Part shown: positions 62,411-64,000 of the stretch, one piece after another
How positions within the stretch are numbered: position 1 is the first letter of the stretch
Layout of the letters: every line of letters starts with the position of its first letter
Source of the DNA: Ruminococcus flavefaciens
Lineage (GTDB): Bacteria > Bacillota > Clostridia > Oscillospirales > Ruminococcaceae
Assembly (NCBI GenBank): GCA_023667045.1
Contig: JAMPAU010000004.1
Span: 62,001 to 126,000, forward strand
Direction: 5' to 3'
Length of the DNA: 64,000 nucleotides
Program-made: the position numbers and the translations under genes
Notes under the pieces: model-generated
Database searches by the model: none
Told to the model about the DNA's origin: nothing
What the model saw: only the letters and a program-made list of their open reading frames with translations

Positions 62411-62426
62411 GTTAACCAAGGTTAAC
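62411..62426. promoter_or_regulatory. Inverted repeat, possible operator
   Basis: GTTAACC-AA-GGTTAAC, 7-2-7, lies about 12 bp downstream of the predicted start. A second hairpin, CGGAATA/TATTCCG (62433-62450), follows. Confidence 0.5.
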
Positions 62427-62538
62427 AAGTTTCGGAATATATTTATTCCGCATAAACGGCGTAAAATAGCCTTAAAACCGGATTCTGAAAAATTTTTTGA
62501 AAAAATTTCGTCTTTTTCGGCTTTTAAAGTCACTTATA

Positions 62539-62556
62539 TATGAAAAGCTTTTCATA
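62539..62556. promoter_or_regulatory. Perfect 18-bp palindrome before the sigma factor gene
   Basis: TATGAAAAGCTTTTCATA lies about 17 bp upstream of the AAAGGAG ribosome site. It could bind a dimeric regulator or act in the mRNA. Confidence 0.5.
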
Positions 62557-62588
62557 ACATAAACCCTTACCGAAAGGAGTGACGGACT

Positions 62589-63197
62589 TTGACTGTCGAT
62601 TCTAAACTTTATGCCGGAGGTGACGGTAAAATTTCAGCGTTATTAAATCCATACGAACAGAACATGACATTTGATATATCGGGCGAAAATGTCAATGAAC
62701 TTATTGCAGGCTGTTCGGAGTCCAAAGAAAAACTGGAAAAACTTTATAATATGTTTAAAGACAGCGTGTTTGCGGTAGCTTTTGGTATCACATCAGACTA
62801 TCATCTTGCTGAAGACTGCGTTACCGAAACTTTCGTGAGGCTTACACAGGTAAAGCGTTTTTCCGCAAAAAAAGGAGACGGCAAAGGGTTTATTCTTACT
62901 ATTGCACGCAACGTTGCACTGGAGCTTCGCCGGAGATACAAGAGAGAAAAAGAAAGCAATGATATTTATATCCAGAGCTACGGCGAGGCGGACAAGACTG
63001 TTGAAAACAGTATTTATATAAATCAGCTCCTTGAGCATCTCAATGATAAACAACGTCAAGTTGTTGTGCTGAAATGCTGTTCGGAGCTTACATTCAAGGA
63101 AATAGCAAAAATCATGAAATGTCCCGAAACTACGGTTAAATCAAGGTACAAAAAAGCTATTGCTATCTTACAGGAAAAGGCAGGTGCTGACAAGTGA
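62589..63197 (+). CDS. Sigma-70 family (ECF-type) RNA polymerase sigma factor
   Basis: The 202-residue protein has region 2 (LEKLYNMFKDSVFAVAFGIT, then HLAEDCVTETFVRL) and region 4 (LNDKQRQVVVLKCCSELTFK, then EIAKIMKCPETTVKSRYKKA), the ECF layout without regions 1 and 3. About 45 residues precede region 2. The start is TTG 62589, with AAAGGAG 9 bp upstream; an internal ATG at codon 25 is an alternative. Its stop overlaps the next gene's GTG start, so both are coupled, as for a sigma/anti-sigma pair. Confidence 0.9.
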   Translation: MTVDSKLYAGGDGKISALLNPYEQNMTFDISGENVNELIAGCSESKEKLEKLYNMFKDSVFAVAFGITSDYHLAEDCVTETFVRLTQVKRFSAKKGDGKGFILTIARNVALELRRRYKREKESNDIYIQSYGEADKTVENSIYINQLLEHLNDKQRQVVVLKCCSELTFKEIAKIMKCPETTVKSRYKKAIAILQEKAGADK

Positions 63198-64000
63198 AGA
63201 ATAATAATCTTGACGGAAATCAGGAATTTGAAAAGTTACTGAAAGACAAAATGAATGAACTTTCTTCGTCTGTGGATTGCTTTGACAGGATTTCCGCAAA
63301 GGCTTTTCCTGAAAAAAATCCGGATTTTTCCGAAAGCGGATTCACCGTATGCGACCTTGAAAATGTAACCGGAAAATCTAAAAAGCCTATGTTTCTGAAA
63401 TGGACAGCGGTTGCGGTAGCCTGTGCGGTCTGTGCCGTAATCATACCGAAAACATCACTTCTGGAAAATCTGACTGCCAGTTTCGGAAAAAGTTCAAAGA
63501 AAATATATTCAAAGGTAATAGCCGAAATAAACTCTGAAACCTCACAGCACAGCTATAAAGTATATGATATGCCGGTTGACGACTATATTAAATATGATAA
63601 GCTTGTAACTCCGCTGTACCCATGCCCTTTCAGCGACTGCGGAAAAGACAATATAAACGTTCGCATTTTCGTGAGGACATATGACGGTATTCCTACCAAT
63701 CAGATTTATGCCGTTGAGTATGCCGGAGATTACACGGAATCCAACTTCATAGCGGTTGCCGACACAAAGGCGAAATTTACCGATGAGGAACTGGAAAACC
63801 TTGACGAAATATATTATACCCCCGACGATACAGAGGTAAGCCTTGCCGTTATGACAAACTTCACTCCGGCGTTTACTGCTGAATCTTTCATGACAGACAG
63901 AAATGAAAATAATGTCTCTCTTGCTTCTTTTGAGTATGAAAGTATTTTCAAGTCAGATGACGAAAAAATATATTATTACCCGTCACAGATTATTTATTAC
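63194..64000 (+). CDS. Membrane protein, probable anti-sigma factor, cut by window edge
   Basis: An open frame starts at GTG 63194, overlapping the sigma stop (GTGA), and runs 269 codons off the right edge. It has a cytoplasmic N-terminus of about 66 residues, one membrane helix (about 67-85: FLKWTAVAVACAVCAVII), and a large outer domain with many Tyr and Asp residues. The position and topology are those of an anti-sigma factor, but no zinc (ZAS) motif is visible in the N-terminus. The function is therefore inferred from context. Confidence 0.75.
   Translation, partial: MKNNNLDGNQEFEKLLKDKMNELSSSVDCFDRISAKAFPEKNPDFSESGFTVCDLENVTGKSKKPMFLKWTAVAVACAVCAVIIPKTSLLENLTASFGKSSKKIYSKVIAEINSETSQHSYKVYDMPVDDYIKYDKLVTPLYPCPFSDCGKDNINVRIFVRTYDGIPTNQIYAVEYAGDYTESNFIAVADTKAKFTDEELENLDEIYYTPDDTEVSLAVMTNFTPAFTAESFMTDRNENNVSLASFEYESIFKSDDEKIYYYPSQIIYY

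Noticed and set aside
62321-62533. 70-codon minus-strand ORF between the ATPase and sigma genes
   Set aside because: It overlaps both promoters and the operators, is AT-driven, and does not resemble an ArsR regulator.

Overview
The window reads as chromosome from an anaerobic, low-GC Gram-positive of the class Clostridia, most like the Ruminococcaceae/Oscillospiraceae. The grounds are strong GGAGG-type ribosome binding sites, frequent TTG and GTG starts, many extended -10 promoters, a pyruvate formate-lyase activase, SpoVG and SpoIID-type proteins, class B sortases, DivIVA, RqcH and a type I dockerin. The family placement is inference from gene content only. Most genes are core cell-envelope and division functions.

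Layout. 1-5.7 kb (mostly minus): a repeat-containing protein cut by the left edge, purA, a zinc-ribbon membrane protein, an M23 peptidase, pflA and cca. 5.8-12.2 kb: an AEC transporter, a ROK-type regulator, a tightly overlapped trio (small membrane protein, M50 protease, GHL10 lipoprotein), an unknown membrane protein and a VanZ protein. 12.2-22.9 kb (minus): the rod-shape operon mreB-mreC-mreD-pbp2, preceded by murC-lexA and zapA-U32-dockerin protein-dut-DUF4321. 23-28.9 kb: spoVG, a Nudix hydrolase with a YfhO membrane protein, and a cysteine desulfurase with thiI. 29-33.2 kb: two class B sortases and a SpoIID-like protein. 33.5-46.4 kb (plus): the division and cell wall cluster rsmH-ftsL-(small ORF)-spoVD/ftsI-murE-mraY-ftsW-murG-murA-ftsQ-ftsZ, without murD or murF. 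46.8-55.5 kb (plus): divIVA, small zinc-ribbon and DUF1858 proteins, a TrmK-Nif3 fusion, rlmA-like, CPBP protease, rqcH, a 3-methyladenine glycosylase and an AraC regulator. 55.5-64 kb: a BY-kinase and its PHP phosphatase, two long repeats around a small ORF, a GH25 lysozyme lipoprotein, a two-repeat CRISPR remnant, a Zn/Cd P-type ATPase, and a sigma factor with a downstream membrane protein cut by the right edge.

How the genes fit together. Much of the window serves one process: peptidoglycan precursor synthesis (murC, murE, murA, mraY, murG), lateral wall growth (mreBCD-pbp2), septation (ftsZ, ftsQ, ftsL, SpoVD/FtsI-like PBP, ftsW, zapA, divIVA), wall remodelling (M23, GH25, SpoIID-like) and surface anchoring (sortases). 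The rest is tRNA/rRNA maturation and ribosome rescue (cca, thiI, trmK, rsmH, rlmA, rqcH), DNA repair (lexA, AAG) and nucleotide metabolism (purA, dut, Nudix).

The most unusual observations are: a lone pair of type I-E-like CRISPR repeats, spaced exactly 61 bp apart, lying inside the predicted 5' leader of the lysozyme mRNA; a SpoIID domain whose motif order is circularly permuted, encoded with two sortases; two copies of a ~200-bp hairpin-rich repeat bracketing an orphan ORF; a tyrosine-rich extracellular tail on FtsQ; and a TrmK-Nif3 gene fusion. All calls come from reading the sequence; no database search was run.
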